DNA of 64,000 nucleotides, from assembly GCA_964567755.1 (NCBI GenBank), contig CAZMNW010000047.1, forward strand, positions 103,121-167,120, written 5' to 3'. This document shows positions 1 through 9,351 of the stretch, in pieces. The translations under genes and the position numbers were made by a program. The notes below the pieces were generated by a model. It did not search any database, had not been told where the DNA came from, and saw only the letters and a program-made list of their open reading frames with translations. How positions within the stretch are numbered: the first letter of the stretch is position 1; each line of letters begins with the position of its first letter. The stretch comes from DASRJW01 sp964567755 (GTDB lineage: Bacteria; Krumholzibacteriota; Krumholzibacteriia; G020349025).

Positions 1-2775
1 AACAAGGTCATCTACTCGGAGAAGGACTGGAACGTCATCTCCACCCCGCACCTGGATGTCTACTACTACGAAGGGGAACAAGAGCTGGCCGAGTACGTCG
101 CCGCTTACGCCGAGCAGGTGACATGCGAGTACGACAGCACCTTTCAGCATCAATTCGAGCAAAAGATTCCGTTCATCCTCTACGCCTCGCACCACGACTT
201 CAAGCAGACCAACGTCATCGATTTGCTGATCTCGGAGTACGTCGGGGGCTTCACCGAGCTGCTGCGCGGTCGCGTGGCCATCCCACACACGGGGTCGTGG
301 ACACAGCTGCGCGAGGTCATCCGTCACGAGCTGGTCCACGCCTACATGAACGACAAGCTGGCGCACCTCATGACCACCAAACACCGCTACAACTATGGTC
401 CGCCGCCATTGTGGTTCAGCGAGGGTCTGGCCGAGTACATCGCCACCCCCGAAGCGGGCACGGAAGCGCAGATGTTCATGCGCGACTTCATCGTCAACGA
501 CAACCTGGTGGACATCGCCAATCTGTGGCGCATTCAAGGCACCTTCCTCATGTACAAGGAAGGCGAATCGCTGGTGCGGTACATCGGCACGCGTTTCGGC
601 GACGTCGCCTTGATCCGATTGTTGGAAGACTGGTGGGTGTCCGACGACTTCGCGACCGTGCTGCGCTACACCCTGGGTCTCTCGATCGCCGATCTCAACC
701 GCGACTGGACGCGCTACCTCAAGCGCCGTTTCTATCCGGCGGTGATGACCGCCGAGTGGCCGGATCAGCATGGAACGGCGCTGGTGGAGAAACGCGCCAT
801 CAACGCCCGGCCCGCGGTGGTGGCGGACAGTAGCTGCGCCGACGGCTTCGATTTCGTCTATGTTTCGTCGGCCTCGGGCAACGTCGATCTCGTGCATGCG
901 CGCGCCATCGCCGCCGACCAGCACGAGACGCAGAGGCTCGCCGTCGGCGGACGCGACCGCACCTACGAATCGATCCCGGCTTTCTCCAGCGGCCCCGACG
1001 TGCTTGGCCGCAAGGTGGCGTTCACCGCCAAGTCGGGGGAGTCCGACGCCCTCTTCGTCCTCGACCTCGACAGCGGCCACCGATTGGCGAAGCACAACTT
1101 CGCCTCACTGATCACAGTGCAAAGCCCAACTTGGTCGCCGGACGGCAGCCAGGTCATCCTGGTCGGGTTGGATCGTAGCGGTTGGAGCGATCTCTATCGC
1201 GTCGACGTCGCGAGCGGCAGCATGGAACGCCTGACTTTCGACGCCGCACACGATCGCGATCCCGATTGGAGCCGGGATGGCAAACAAGTGGCCTGGAGCA
1301 GCGATCGAGCCGCTCCCGAACGCAACGGCATCTACCACATCTTCGTTCTCGATTTGGCCAGCGGCGCGGTGACGCAACTCACCCAAGGCGCTCACGACGA
1401 CGCCGCGCCGGCGTGGGGTCCCGGCGACACCTCGCTCTTGTGGAGCAGCGATCAGGATGGCGCCAACAACATCTATCGCTACGACCTGGAGGAGGGGACA
1501 CTGGTCCAGCTCACCTCCACGCTCGGGGGGTTGTTCACGCCGCGCTGGACACCGGATGACCGTGGTTTCGTCGCCACCTCGTTCAGCAACTTGGCTTTCA
1601 ACATCTACCGATTCGATGTCGAGCCGCTGCGGCAGGTGCCGACGCAGACGCCACCCCCAGCCTTGGTGGCGGCTGCCTCGCCACTGCCCCCGGCGCGATC
1701 GACGCCGCAATCGAGCACGTGGATGCGAGACCTCGAAGGCCGCGCCTTCCCCAAACGCGACTACGACACCGATTTCGCCCTCGACTTCGTCCAGGGTGGC
1801 GTGGCGTTCGATCCTGATTTCTACAGCGCCGCGGGCGCCCAGATCGGCTTCACCGACGTGCTCGGCAACCATCGCGTCGGGTTGCTCTTCGCCACCTCGT
1901 CCGAGGGTTTCAACAACTTCTGGCGCCATCTCAATGTGGGCATCTCGTACACGAATCTGACGCGGCGGCTCAACTACACGCTCGGCGCCTTCCATTTGAC
2001 GCGTGTCTACGATCCGAACCTCGACCTGTATCGTTTCGAGCGCCGCTTGGGTGGTTTGCTCGGTGTGAGCTATCCGCTGTCGCGCTTCGAGCGCTTGGAG
2101 AACAACCTCGTCGTGCGCTTCGCCCAGCTCGACGACGACGTCGCCCAGCTGCTCGGCGTCGGTGCCCGCACCGTGCTGGTCACCAACTTCCTTTCCTTCG
2201 TGCACGACAACACATTGTGGTCCTACGTCGGTCCCATCGATGGCACGCGCTACAACGTCACCTTCGGCCACACCTTCGACACCACGGGCGGCAACCGCGG
2301 CGTCACCTCGGTGCAGCTGGACTATCGCAAGTATTTCCGCCTGCCGGGGCGCAGCGTCTTCGCCTCACGTCTCATCGCCCGTGGCAACTGGGGTGGCGAT
2401 GCGCAGCTGTTCTTCCTCGGCGGCCCATTCGACCTGCGCGGCTACGAGCGCAGATCGCTGTTCGCACGCCGTATCCTGCTGCTCAACGAAGAAGTGCGCT
2501 TCCCACTGTTGGATCGTCTGCTGCTCGGACTGCCGTTCCTGAGCGCGCTCGAGTTCGGCGGCTTCCGCGGCGCGCTGTTTGTCGATGGCGCCTACGTCGG
2601 CGAACCATTCACCCCGGGCTGGTACGGCAGCTACGGCGCCGGCGTCGAGCTCGGGCTCGGCGTCGGTTTCATCGCCAGATGGGACATCGGCCGCACCACC
2701 GACTTCGGTGGCCAGAGCATCTATCGCGCTTCCGATCTCTCCTTCCAGCGCTTCTACATCGGCTGGAATTTCTGA
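1..2775 (+). CDS. Gluzincin-like protease / TolB-type propeller / surface-antigen barrel fusion (5' end outside window)
   Basis: The frame is open from base 1, so the start lies left of the window; 924 residues are visible. A peptidase-MA-like domain comes first: HELVH at bases 325-339 and a downstream WFSEGLAEY segment match the HExxH...E zinc-ligand layout of gluzincin metalloproteases. Next come TolB/WD40-like blades with repeated SPDGSQ, SRDGKQ and TPDDRG turns. A Pro-rich linker at about 1640-1700 leads to an Omp85/surface-antigen-like beta barrel with the FLGGPFDLRGYERR signature, ending in a C-terminal Phe as BAM substrates do. It is probably an outer-membrane protein with a large periplasmic part. 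The domain order is seen directly; proteolytic activity is inferred from the intact ligands. Substrate unknown. Confidence 0.85.
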   Translation, partial: NKVIYSEKDWNVISTPHLDVYYYEGEQELAEYVAAYAEQVTCEYDSTFQHQFEQKIPFILYASHHDFKQTNVIDLLISEYVGGFTELLRGRVAIPHTGSWTQLREVIRHELVHAYMNDKLAHLMTTKHRYNYGPPPLWFSEGLAEYIATPEAGTEAQMFMRDFIVNDNLVDIANLWRIQGTFLMYKEGESLVRYIGTRFGDVALIRLLEDWWVSDDFATVLRYTLGLSIADLNRDWTRYLKRRFYPAVMTAEWPDQHGTALVEKRAINARPAVVADSSCADGFDFVYVSSASGNVDLVHARAIAADQHETQRLAVGGRDRTYESIPAFSSGPDVLGRKVAFTAKSGESDALFVLDLDSGHRLAKHNFASLITVQSPTWSPDGSQVILVGLDRSGWSDLYRVDVASGSMERLTFDAAHDRDPDWSRDGKQVAWSSDRAAPERNGIYHIFVLDLASGAVTQLTQGAHDDAAPAWGPGDTSLLWSSDQDGANNIYRYDLEEGTLVQLTSTLGGLFTPRWTPDDRGFVATSFSNLAFNIYRFDVEPLRQVPTQTPPPALVAAASPLPPARSTPQSSTWMRDLEGRAFPKRDYDTDFALDFVQGGVAFDPDFYSAAGAQIGFTDVLGNHRVGLLFATSSEGFNNFWRHLNVGISYTNLTRRLNYTLGAFHLTRVYDPNLDLYRFERRLGGLLGVSYPLSRFERLENNLVVRFAQLDDDVAQLLGVGARTVLVTNFLSFVHDNTLWSYVGPIDGTRYNVTFGHTFDTTGGNRGVTSVQLDYRKYFRLPGRSVFASRLIARGNWGGDAQLFFLGGPFDLRGYERRSLFARRILLLNEEVRFPLLDRLLLGLPFLSALEFGGFRGALFVDGAYVGEPFTPGWYGSYGAGVELGLGVGFIARWDIGRTTDFGGQSIYRASDLSFQRFYIGWNF

Positions 2776-2889
2776 CGCCGCGCAGGGCCCTGCGCGCACA
2801 TCAAGTCTGCCCCAATCCCCGACGCGTGGTTGCGACGCCGCCGTGCTTGCTTTAAGCTGCGCGCTCCGGAGTGCGGCCGAGGAGTGCAT

Positions 2890-4599
2890 ATGCGTTGGTC
2901 GAAATCGTTTTTGCCCACGTTTCGAGAAACACCGGCGGAAGCCGAGATCATCAGCCACCAGCTGATGTTGCGCGCCGGCATGATGCGCAAGCTCGCCGCC
3001 GGCGTGTTCTCCTATCTGCCGCTCGGATGGCGCTGCATCGCCAAGGCCACGGCCATCGTGCGCGAGGAGATGAATCGCGCCGGCGGCCAGGAAGTGGTCA
3101 TGCCGGTGCTGCAGCCGGCCGAGCTGTGGCAGGAGAGCGGGCGCTGGCAGGCCTTCGGACGCGAGCTCATGCGCATGCGCGATCGTCACGAGCGCGAGTT
3201 CGCCCTCGGCCCGACGCACGAGGAAGTCATCACCACGCTCGCGCGCCAGACCTTGCGCAGCTACCGGCAGTTGCCGCAGAACCTCTACCAGATCCAGGTC
3301 AAATTCCGCGACGAGATCCGGCCGCGGTTCGGCGTCATGCGTGCGCGCGAGTTCACCATGAAGGACGCGTACAGCTTCCATGCCGACGATGCGTCGCTCG
3401 ATCAAACCTACCGCGACATGCGCGATGCCTACACGCGCATCCTCGAACGCTGTGGGCTCGCGTTCCGCGTCGTCGAAGCCGATACCGGCGTCATCGGCGG
3501 CGCCGAGAGTCACGAATTCATGGTGCTGGCCACGAACGGCGAGTCGGAGATCTTGTCGTGCGACTCTTGCGGTTATGCCGCCAACTCCGAGCGGGCCGAG
3601 CTGCGCCTGCCCGCGGTCGTCACGGCGCCGGCAGGGGATGCGCCGCAGCAGGTCGCGACGCCGGGGAAGAAAACGGTGGCGGACGTGTCGAGCTTCCTCG
3701 GCGTGCAGCCGGCGGAGCTGGCCAAGACTCTCCTGTTCAAGATCGCCGACCGCGACGTGGCTGTGCTCCTGCCCGGGTCCCGCGACCTCAACGAAGCCAA
3801 GCTGGCGCGGTTGGCGGGCACACCGCTCTTGCGCATGCTGGAGGATGCCGAGGTCGAAGCATTGACGGGTGCCGCCGTCGGTTTCGCCGGCCCGGTGGGA
3901 CTGCCGAGCGGAACACCGTTGTGGGCCGACCGCAGCTTGCAGCAAGCAACGAGCCTGGTGACGGGCGCCAATCGAACGGACGCACACCTGCGCGGCGTGG
4001 TCATCGGGCGTGACTTCACGGTGGAGCGTTGGAGCGACCTCGTGCTCGCGCGCGCCGGCGATTTCTGTCCGCGCTGCAACGGCACCTTGCAGTCTTCGCG
4101 CGGCATCGAGGTCGGTCACATCTTCAAGCTCGGCACCAAGTACAGCGAGAAGATGAGTGCCACGTTCCTCGACGAAACCGGCAAGGAACGTCCCTATGTC
4201 ATGGGCTGCTACGGTTTCGGCGTCACCCGCACGGTGGCGGCCGCCATCGAACAGCACTACGACGAGGCCGGCATCGTCTGGCCGCCGGCGCTCGCACCCT
4301 TCGACGTCCTGGTGCTGCCGGTGCAGAGCTCGCACGCGGAGACGCAGCAGCTCGCATCCGAGCTCTACGAAACGCTGCGCGCCGATGGCATCGAGGTGCT
4401 GCTCGACGATCGCGATCTTTCGCCCGGCGCCAAGTTCAAGGACGCCGACCTGATCGGCATCCCGGTCCGGGTGACGCTCGGCGAGCGCGGTCTGCGCGAC
4501 GACAAGCTCGAGATCCGCGATCGCAAGACCGGCACCGTGCGCACGGTGCCGCGGGCCGAGCTGGCCCGGGCCGTGCGCGAAACCGTGCGTGGAAGCTAA
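2890..4599 (+). CDS. proS: Prolyl-tRNA synthetase
   Basis: Class II aminoacyl-tRNA synthetase that charges tRNA-Pro in the cytoplasm. The 569-residue product has the bacterial-type layout: motif 2 region FRDEIRPRFGVMRAREF, an inserted editing (INS) domain around residues 220-380, then the GCYGFGVTRTVAAAIEQH motif 3 region and a C-terminal anticodon-binding domain. Length is normal for bacterial ProS. The ATG at 2890 is chosen because a GAGGAG ribosome site sits just upstream and the product begins MRWSKSF, as homologues do; an upstream in-frame extension to 2830 would add a non-conserved Arg-rich stretch. It is followed by the convergent rpsT gene. Confidence 0.97.
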   Translation: MRWSKSFLPTFRETPAEAEIISHQLMLRAGMMRKLAAGVFSYLPLGWRCIAKATAIVREEMNRAGGQEVVMPVLQPAELWQESGRWQAFGRELMRMRDRHEREFALGPTHEEVITTLARQTLRSYRQLPQNLYQIQVKFRDEIRPRFGVMRAREFTMKDAYSFHADDASLDQTYRDMRDAYTRILERCGLAFRVVEADTGVIGGAESHEFMVLATNGESEILSCDSCGYAANSERAELRLPAVVTAPAGDAPQQVATPGKKTVADVSSFLGVQPAELAKTLLFKIADRDVAVLLPGSRDLNEAKLARLAGTPLLRMLEDAEVEALTGAAVGFAGPVGLPSGTPLWADRSLQQATSLVTGANRTDAHLRGVVIGRDFTVERWSDLVLARAGDFCPRCNGTLQSSRGIEVGHIFKLGTKYSEKMSATFLDETGKERPYVMGCYGFGVTRTVAAAIEQHYDEAGIVWPPALAPFDVLVLPVQSSHAETQQLASELYETLRADGIEVLLDDRDLSPGAKFKDADLIGIPVRVTLGERGLRDDKLEIRDRKTGTVRTVPRAELARAVRETVRGS

Positions 4600-4603
4600 A
4601 AGA

Positions 4604-4864
4604 TCAGGCAGCGCGCAAGCGCTGGATGCTCGTGGCCAAGCGCGACTTGAGCCGCGAGGCGGTGCGGGGATGAATGAGACGCGTCTTGGCGCTCTTGTCG
4701 ATGATCGCTTCGAGCTGGGGAAACGCCGTCCGCGCCGAGGCGGCATCTTGCAACGCGCGAAATTCGCGCAAGGCATGACGGAGACGCGCGCGCTTCGAGC
4801 GATTCACCAATCGCCGCTTGGCATCGCGCCGCAAAGTCTTCTCGAACTGCTTGTGATGAGGCAA
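4604..4864 (-). CDS. rpsT: 30S ribosomal protein S20
   Basis: An 86-residue, strongly basic protein starting MPHHKQFEKTLRRDAKR, with the helical KSRLATSIQRL end typical of S20. S20 binds 16S rRNA early in assembly of the small subunit. The gene is convergent with proS (4 bases between stops) and its start lies only 6 bases from the start of the divergent amidohydrolase gene, so the two 5' regions overlap. Length matches the family. No frameshift or unusual residue is seen. Confidence 0.93.
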   Translation of the reverse strand: MPHHKQFEKTLRRDAKRRLVNRSKRARLRHALREFRALQDAASARTAFPQLEAIIDKSAKTRLIHPRTASRLKSRLATSIQRLRAA

Positions 4865-4870
4865 GGAACT

Positions 4871-6268
4871 ATGACCTCCAGAGTGCCCAAAAACCGCGTG
4901 ACGCTACCATGCCCCGCCGCCCCTGTCAACGCAGCCGGCCGCCCGGTCGGGGACCGGCGAAAACAGCCTCGTCCGCGCGGCCGGCATCGGGCCGCGATCG
5001 TGGCACTCGTCACGCTCGGCGCCACTTTACTTTCGGTTCCAGCCGCTGCGGCCGACTTCGCCATCCACGCCACACGTCTCGTCGATCCGCGGCTCGGCCG
5101 CGTCCGCAGCCCGGTCTGGGTGACGGTCGCCGACGACACCATCGCGGCGGTCGAATCACACGCCCCGGCCGGCGTCTCGGTTCTCGACTTGGGCGACGTG
5201 ACGCTGCTTCCCGGTCTCATCGACGTGCACACTCATCTCGGCACACGTGTCGGCATCGCACCCCTCGAGCAGCTGCGGACGTCCACAGCGCGAGTGGCGA
5301 TCACTGGAGTCGAGAACTGTCGCCAGACGCTGCTCGCCGGCTTCACCACCTGCCGCGACGTTGGCGGCAGCGAGGGAGTGGACGTGGCCTTGCGTGACGC
5401 CATCGCCGCCGGAGAGATCTGGGGACCGCGCCTGCAAGTTGCAACTTGGCCGCTGTCCATGACCGGGGGGCATGGCGACGATCGCAACTTGCTCGACTAC
5501 CACTGGTGTTCGGATCTCGCCACGGGTGTTGCCGACGGCGTTGACGAAGTGCGCAAGAAGGTGCGCTTCGACATCCAACAGGGCGCGGATCTCATCAAGA
5601 TCCTCGCGACCGGTGGCGTCCTTTCCGCCGGCGACGATCCGCGCCACACGACCTACACACAGGACGAGCTGCGTGCCGCCTGCGACGAAGCCAAGCGCCT
5701 CGGGCGTTTCGTCGCCGCACATTGCCACGGCAGGGAAGGCATGATCTGGGCGAGCCTCGCCGGTGCGCGCTCCATCGAGCACGGCACCTACATGGACGAC
5801 GAGGTCGCGAACCTCCTGAAGAAGAACGGCACCTGGTACGTGCCGACGCTCTACGTCATCGAACCGATCCTGGCCGAGGGCAACCCGCTGCACATCCGCG
5901 ACGAGAGCCTGGCGAAGGCGGAGGCGGTGCGCGGACACATGCGGCGGGCGTTCCGGACCGCGCGCGAGCGCGGCGTGCGCATCGCCTTCGGCAGCGATGC
6001 CGGCGTCTTCGCGCACGGCACGCAAGCGCGCGAGTTCGCCATCTACGTCGACGAAGGCATGACGCCGATGCAAGCCATCCAGACCGCCACGACATCCGCC
6101 GCCGAGCTCATGGGCTGGAGCGACCGCGTCGGCGGCGTCGCTCCAGGTCAGTTCGCCGACCTCATCGCCACCGCCGGTGACCCTACCGAAGACATCACCG
6201 AACTACAGCGCGTGCGCTGGGTGATGAAGGGCGGCGTCGTGGTCAAGAACGACCTGGGCGAGGAGTGA
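4871..6268 (+). CDS. Exported metal-dependent amidohydrolase (imidazolonepropionase/prolidase-like)
   Basis: A 465-residue amidohydrolase-superfamily protein. Metal-ligand motifs are in order: DVHTHLG (HxH) near residue 120, the bridging-lysine region DLIKILATGG, AHCHGREG, SIEHGTY and FGSDAGVF with the catalytic Asp. A hydrophobic segment after an Arg-rich N-terminus (around residues 35-52, ending SVPAAAA) looks like a signal peptide, so export to the periplasm is likely. Such enzymes hydrolyse amide bonds of dipeptides or cyclic imides; the substrate cannot be told from sequence. The ATG at 4871 is preferred; upstream in-frame codons overlap rpsT and read as its antisense shadow. Confidence 0.85.
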   Translation: MTSRVPKNRVTLPCPAAPVNAAGRPVGDRRKQPRPRGRHRAAIVALVTLGATLLSVPAAAADFAIHATRLVDPRLGRVRSPVWVTVADDTIAAVESHAPAGVSVLDLGDVTLLPGLIDVHTHLGTRVGIAPLEQLRTSTARVAITGVENCRQTLLAGFTTCRDVGGSEGVDVALRDAIAAGEIWGPRLQVATWPLSMTGGHGDDRNLLDYHWCSDLATGVADGVDEVRKKVRFDIQQGADLIKILATGGVLSAGDDPRHTTYTQDELRAACDEAKRLGRFVAAHCHGREGMIWASLAGARSIEHGTYMDDEVANLLKKNGTWYVPTLYVIEPILAEGNPLHIRDESLAKAEAVRGHMRRAFRTARERGVRIAFGSDAGVFAHGTQAREFAIYVDEGMTPMQAIQTATTSAAELMGWSDRVGGVAPGQFADLIATAGDPTEDITELQRVRWVMKGGVVVKNDLGEE

Positions 6269-7459
6269 GCTCGTCGCACAGCGTGGCGGCGTTCCGCGGT
6301 GGATGTGCTTGCCGTCAATTCCACGAGCGTGGAGGCGCGCTCGCCCTCTGGTTCGACAACACTCACAGTCGTAGGTGAATTGCCCTGTCTCCTCTCTTGG
6401 CTTCAATGTTCTGGATCGACTCTAGGCTCGCCTTTCGCCGCGGTTACGTCGCGGAATGAGTGACCGTCCTCGGCCGGAACCGAACGAAAACGTGGAGCAG
6501 TCGCCACCTGCGGATTCACGATTGACGCTCCTCGACTTGGAACCCCGGGACTCTCGCGCTGGAAAACGTGGAGCAAGCGTCCATGGATTACGATTGACGC
6601 CCTCGACTGGAACCCGGGAAAACGGAGGTCGCGCTCGCGCATAACCATTGACAGCGCTCGACCCGGAACCCGGGACTTTCTCGGTTGAAAGCGTAGTGCG
6701 GTTGCACCGGAGGATCACAATTGACGGCCCTCGATTGGAACCCAGCGGCCAGGAACCCTGTGACTCCTGCAAGAAAACATGGAGCAGTCGCGCCGGCGGA
6801 GGAGGCTCTGACGGTTTAGAGCCATGCAGCGACCTCATCCTCGACCTCTCTGCATGCCATCGTTGAACAGCAGCGCACTTTGCGGTGCAAGAACTCGCTC
6901 TATCGACTGAAGGAAACTTCGTGCCAGGCCAAAGGGCGGCCAAATTCATAGAGTTCTCTTCCGGAGCGCGGCCACATCTGTCAACGAGCGTGACACCTTT
7001 CGTCCACGATGTTGACAGCGAGTTTCAACCGTAGGCCAACGATCACACGGTGCTCCAGATAGGCGCTTCTTCGTAAGGATCCGCCCGCGGATCAATGGGT
7101 CGGAGCCGAGCGCAGCGACAGAGACAGAGAGGGTGGCAAGGTGAGCTTGCGCGGGCACACTGGCGAAGACTACCTCGCTCCTTCAAGCACTGCGACATTC
7201 CGGTGCGCGCACCTGCGGTCTGGATGGGGAACCCGCTCTCGGGAAAGCTGACGATCTTCGCGGGGACACCCGTCTCGCCGTGGAAGCAGCGTCGCGTGTG
7301 GGACGGCTGGCACCGCGTGTTCCGGAAGGCCTACCCGAGGGTTCAAAGCGAGCCGTGATAGGGTTACGGCGAGTCAATGCGAAGTCTCTGCAGCCTCGCC
7401 ACCCAGAGCATGGTGAGAGCCCACAAAGATACGAGCCAAGGGACGAACGCTCTACCAGT
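6269..7459. other. 1.2 kb gene-free region
   Basis: Between the amidohydrolase and the convergent Wzi-like gene no reading frame looks coding on either strand. The left half carries the degenerate repeat array listed separately. The right half (about 6,830-7,459) shows no recognisable gene, RNA or mobile element; short open frames there lack ribosome sites and familiar sequence. Confidence 0.6.
6487..6812. repeat. Degenerate tandem array, about five units of 56-86 bp
   Basis: The block AAAACGTGGAGCA (with variants AAAACGGAGG, AAAGCGTAGTG, AAAACATGGAGCA) recurs at 6487, 6563, 6619, 6688 and 6774. After each of the first four blocks comes a variant of ATTGACG-CCCTCGA-TGGAACCCGGGA, with ATTGAC at 6521, 6593, 6647 and 6720; the fifth is followed only by a weak TCTGAC variant near 6807. 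Units differ in length and by many substitutions, so this is an old array. The unequal spacing and lack of identical repeats rule out CRISPR. No inverted-repeat termini were found. Confidence 0.65.
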
Positions 7460-9103
7460 CTAGAACTCGACGCGCGCCAGTGCGCGCACGGCCATTTGGT
7501 CGAGCGCGGCACGCGTCGAGTCGTTGGCGGGATGGGTGACGTGGACATAGCGCGTGTCGACGAACAGCTCGACGTTGCGGAGTCCCTGGTAGCGGACCTC
7601 GAGCCCGGGCTGATGCACGCTCTCCACGGTTCCGGATAGGTAGTCCTGGCTGTCGTCCGGCCGTTCATCCTGGTCGGTGTCGAGACCACCCTCGCCGTGG
7701 CGTTCGAGCGCGTAGAACATCCGCGCCGACCAGCCGCGCGAAAGGCGCCGCCGCAGACCCAGGACCCACAGATCCGCATCCGGGCCGGTGCGGCTGCCGA
7801 GCGTGCTGCCGTAATGCTCGTAGCGGTTGATGGGAACCTGGTGCGTGTAAGTGAACTGGCTCGCCCAGCTCCATTCGCCGTCCAGGTCCCAGTCGGAAGC
7901 GCCGAAGGGCTCGAGCCACAGGAAGCCGCCGAGCACGCCGAGCTTGTTGCCGAAATGATCCAGGCCGCGCCGCAGATTGAGATCGTCGACGAGGAGCTCG
8001 CCGTAGAGCTCGAGGCTCGGGAGCACCAACTTGGCGTCGACGCTGCCGAGCGCGTTGTCACGGTCACCGACGTTGGCCTGGGCGACGTAGAAGACGTTGA
8101 TCGGGTTCAAATAAGTGAGATCGAGGCCGCGATCGCCGTAGACGACGCCCTCGGCAATGCCGATGACGCAACGCCGGTGCACTTGCAGCACCAGGCGATG
8201 CGCCGCCATGTATTTTTCGACCAGCGGCGGATCGTCGTCTTCGAGCTCGGCCGGTCGCAACTGTCCGGCCACGTGGGCGAAGCGCACCCAGCCGAAGTCG
8301 AGCTCGAGCCGCAGCAGATCGAGCGGCGGCGTCTCGTTCAGCAACAGCATGCTGTTGTGTCGGCCCGGTCCCCAACGCAGGCGTTCACGCCCGAGATCCA
8401 CCATCACCGGCCCGCGCAAGTAGCGAACATAGGGTTCGACACGGCGCGTGAAGCTCACACGGTCGCGGGTGTCGAAGACGTACTCGGCCTCGCCAGCCGC
8501 AGGATCCGTGCTGTTGCGCAGCACACCGTCGCTCGTGCGACGCAGGAGCGAGACACGCGCCCAGGCGGCGAAATCGCGCCCGAGCACCATGCCCGCCCGC
8601 GGTTCGAACGCAAGCCTCGCATCGGTCTGGGCGAAGTCGCTAGCCCGATCCCGGTTGGCGAACGATGCTTCCTGGATGGCGAAAAATTGGAGCTGAAACT
8701 CCCAGTCTGCTCCATTCCAATGATGATAGGCGCGCTCGAGAATGGATACGTTGGATCCCTGCGCCACGAGCTCGGCGGAGAATTCTTCCTGGAGCATCTG
8801 CAGCTGCTGTGTCTCGATGCGCGTCGGTGTCCAATCCGCCTGCGCCGCCCCGTCCAGGAGCTGGCGCACCAGTCGCGCGACCTGCCCACGCCGGAGCGGT
8901 CGTGTCTCGAGCCCCGTGCGCGTGAGCCCGGCGCGGACTTCGAAGCGTTCGAGCATTTCGTAAGCCCAGTGGTCGAGCGGCAGATCCACCGATTCGATGG
9001 CGAAGCTCTGCTGCGCCACGAAGAGCAACGGCACGATCAGCAGCCACTTGGTCGAGCCGCCGGGTTGGACAAAAGCGCAATGCGCGGCGAGCCATCCGAT
9101 CAT
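7460..9103 (-). CDS. Wzi-like outer-membrane beta-barrel protein
   Basis: A 547-residue exported protein resembling the capsule-assembly Wzi family. A signal peptide (hydrophobic WLLIVPLLFVAQQSFA) is followed by a small helical region, then a barrel with the family-like core FGRERLRWGPGRHNSMLLLN (here DLGRERLRWGPGRHN) and many alternating aromatic strands, ending in EF. Wzi proteins sit in the outer membrane and help hold capsular polysaccharide at the surface; homologues in FCB-like phyla often occur without capsule genes nearby, as here, so the exact role is open. Start at 9103 is set by a GGAGG site 6-12 bases upstream; an in-frame codon at 9124 lacks one. Confidence 0.75.
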   Translation of the reverse strand: MIGWLAAHCAFVQPGGSTKWLLIVPLLFVAQQSFAIESVDLPLDHWAYEMLERFEVRAGLTRTGLETRPLRRGQVARLVRQLLDGAAQADWTPTRIETQQLQMLQEEFSAELVAQGSNVSILERAYHHWNGADWEFQLQFFAIQEASFANRDRASDFAQTDARLAFEPRAGMVLGRDFAAWARVSLLRRTSDGVLRNSTDPAAGEAEYVFDTRDRVSFTRRVEPYVRYLRGPVMVDLGRERLRWGPGRHNSMLLLNETPPLDLLRLELDFGWVRFAHVAGQLRPAELEDDDPPLVEKYMAAHRLVLQVHRRCVIGIAEGVVYGDRGLDLTYLNPINVFYVAQANVGDRDNALGSVDAKLVLPSLELYGELLVDDLNLRRGLDHFGNKLGVLGGFLWLEPFGASDWDLDGEWSWASQFTYTHQVPINRYEHYGSTLGSRTGPDADLWVLGLRRRLSRGWSARMFYALERHGEGGLDTDQDERPDDSQDYLSGTVESVHQPGLEVRYQGLRNVELFVDTRYVHVTHPANDSTRAALDQMAVRALARVEF

Positions 9104-9351
9104 CGATTGCCTCCGAAGTCCCATTCCACCCCCTCCGGCGACGCCTCGGCATCATCGTCGGCTGGCGCGCTGGGCGCAACGAGGAAGACGGTGCACCTTT
9201 GTGCGGCGTTCGACCCGCACCCCGCGCGCGCGAATCCGCCGTCGGCGTGGCAACCGTCTCGTTGCCGCAGACGGGCAACCTTTCTAGACTGCGCATGGTG
9301 GCGCGCGCTTGCCGGCCGCGCCGCTCTCCACCCGCGCGCAGGCGAGGCAGC

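Noticed and set aside
2365..4776. Open frame of 803 codons on the reverse strand
   Set aside because: Antisense to proS and the end of the first gene; no domain resemblance and no ribosome site.
6487..6812. CRISPR or integron attC array
   Set aside because: Units vary from 56 to 86 bp, repeats are not identical, spacers are partly conserved, and no paired core sites (GTTRRRY/RYYYAAC) or nearby cas/intI gene are visible.
6422..6949. Reverse-strand frame with repeated peptide phrases
   Set aside because: The peptide repeats simply reflect the DNA repeat array; no start signal and no known domain.
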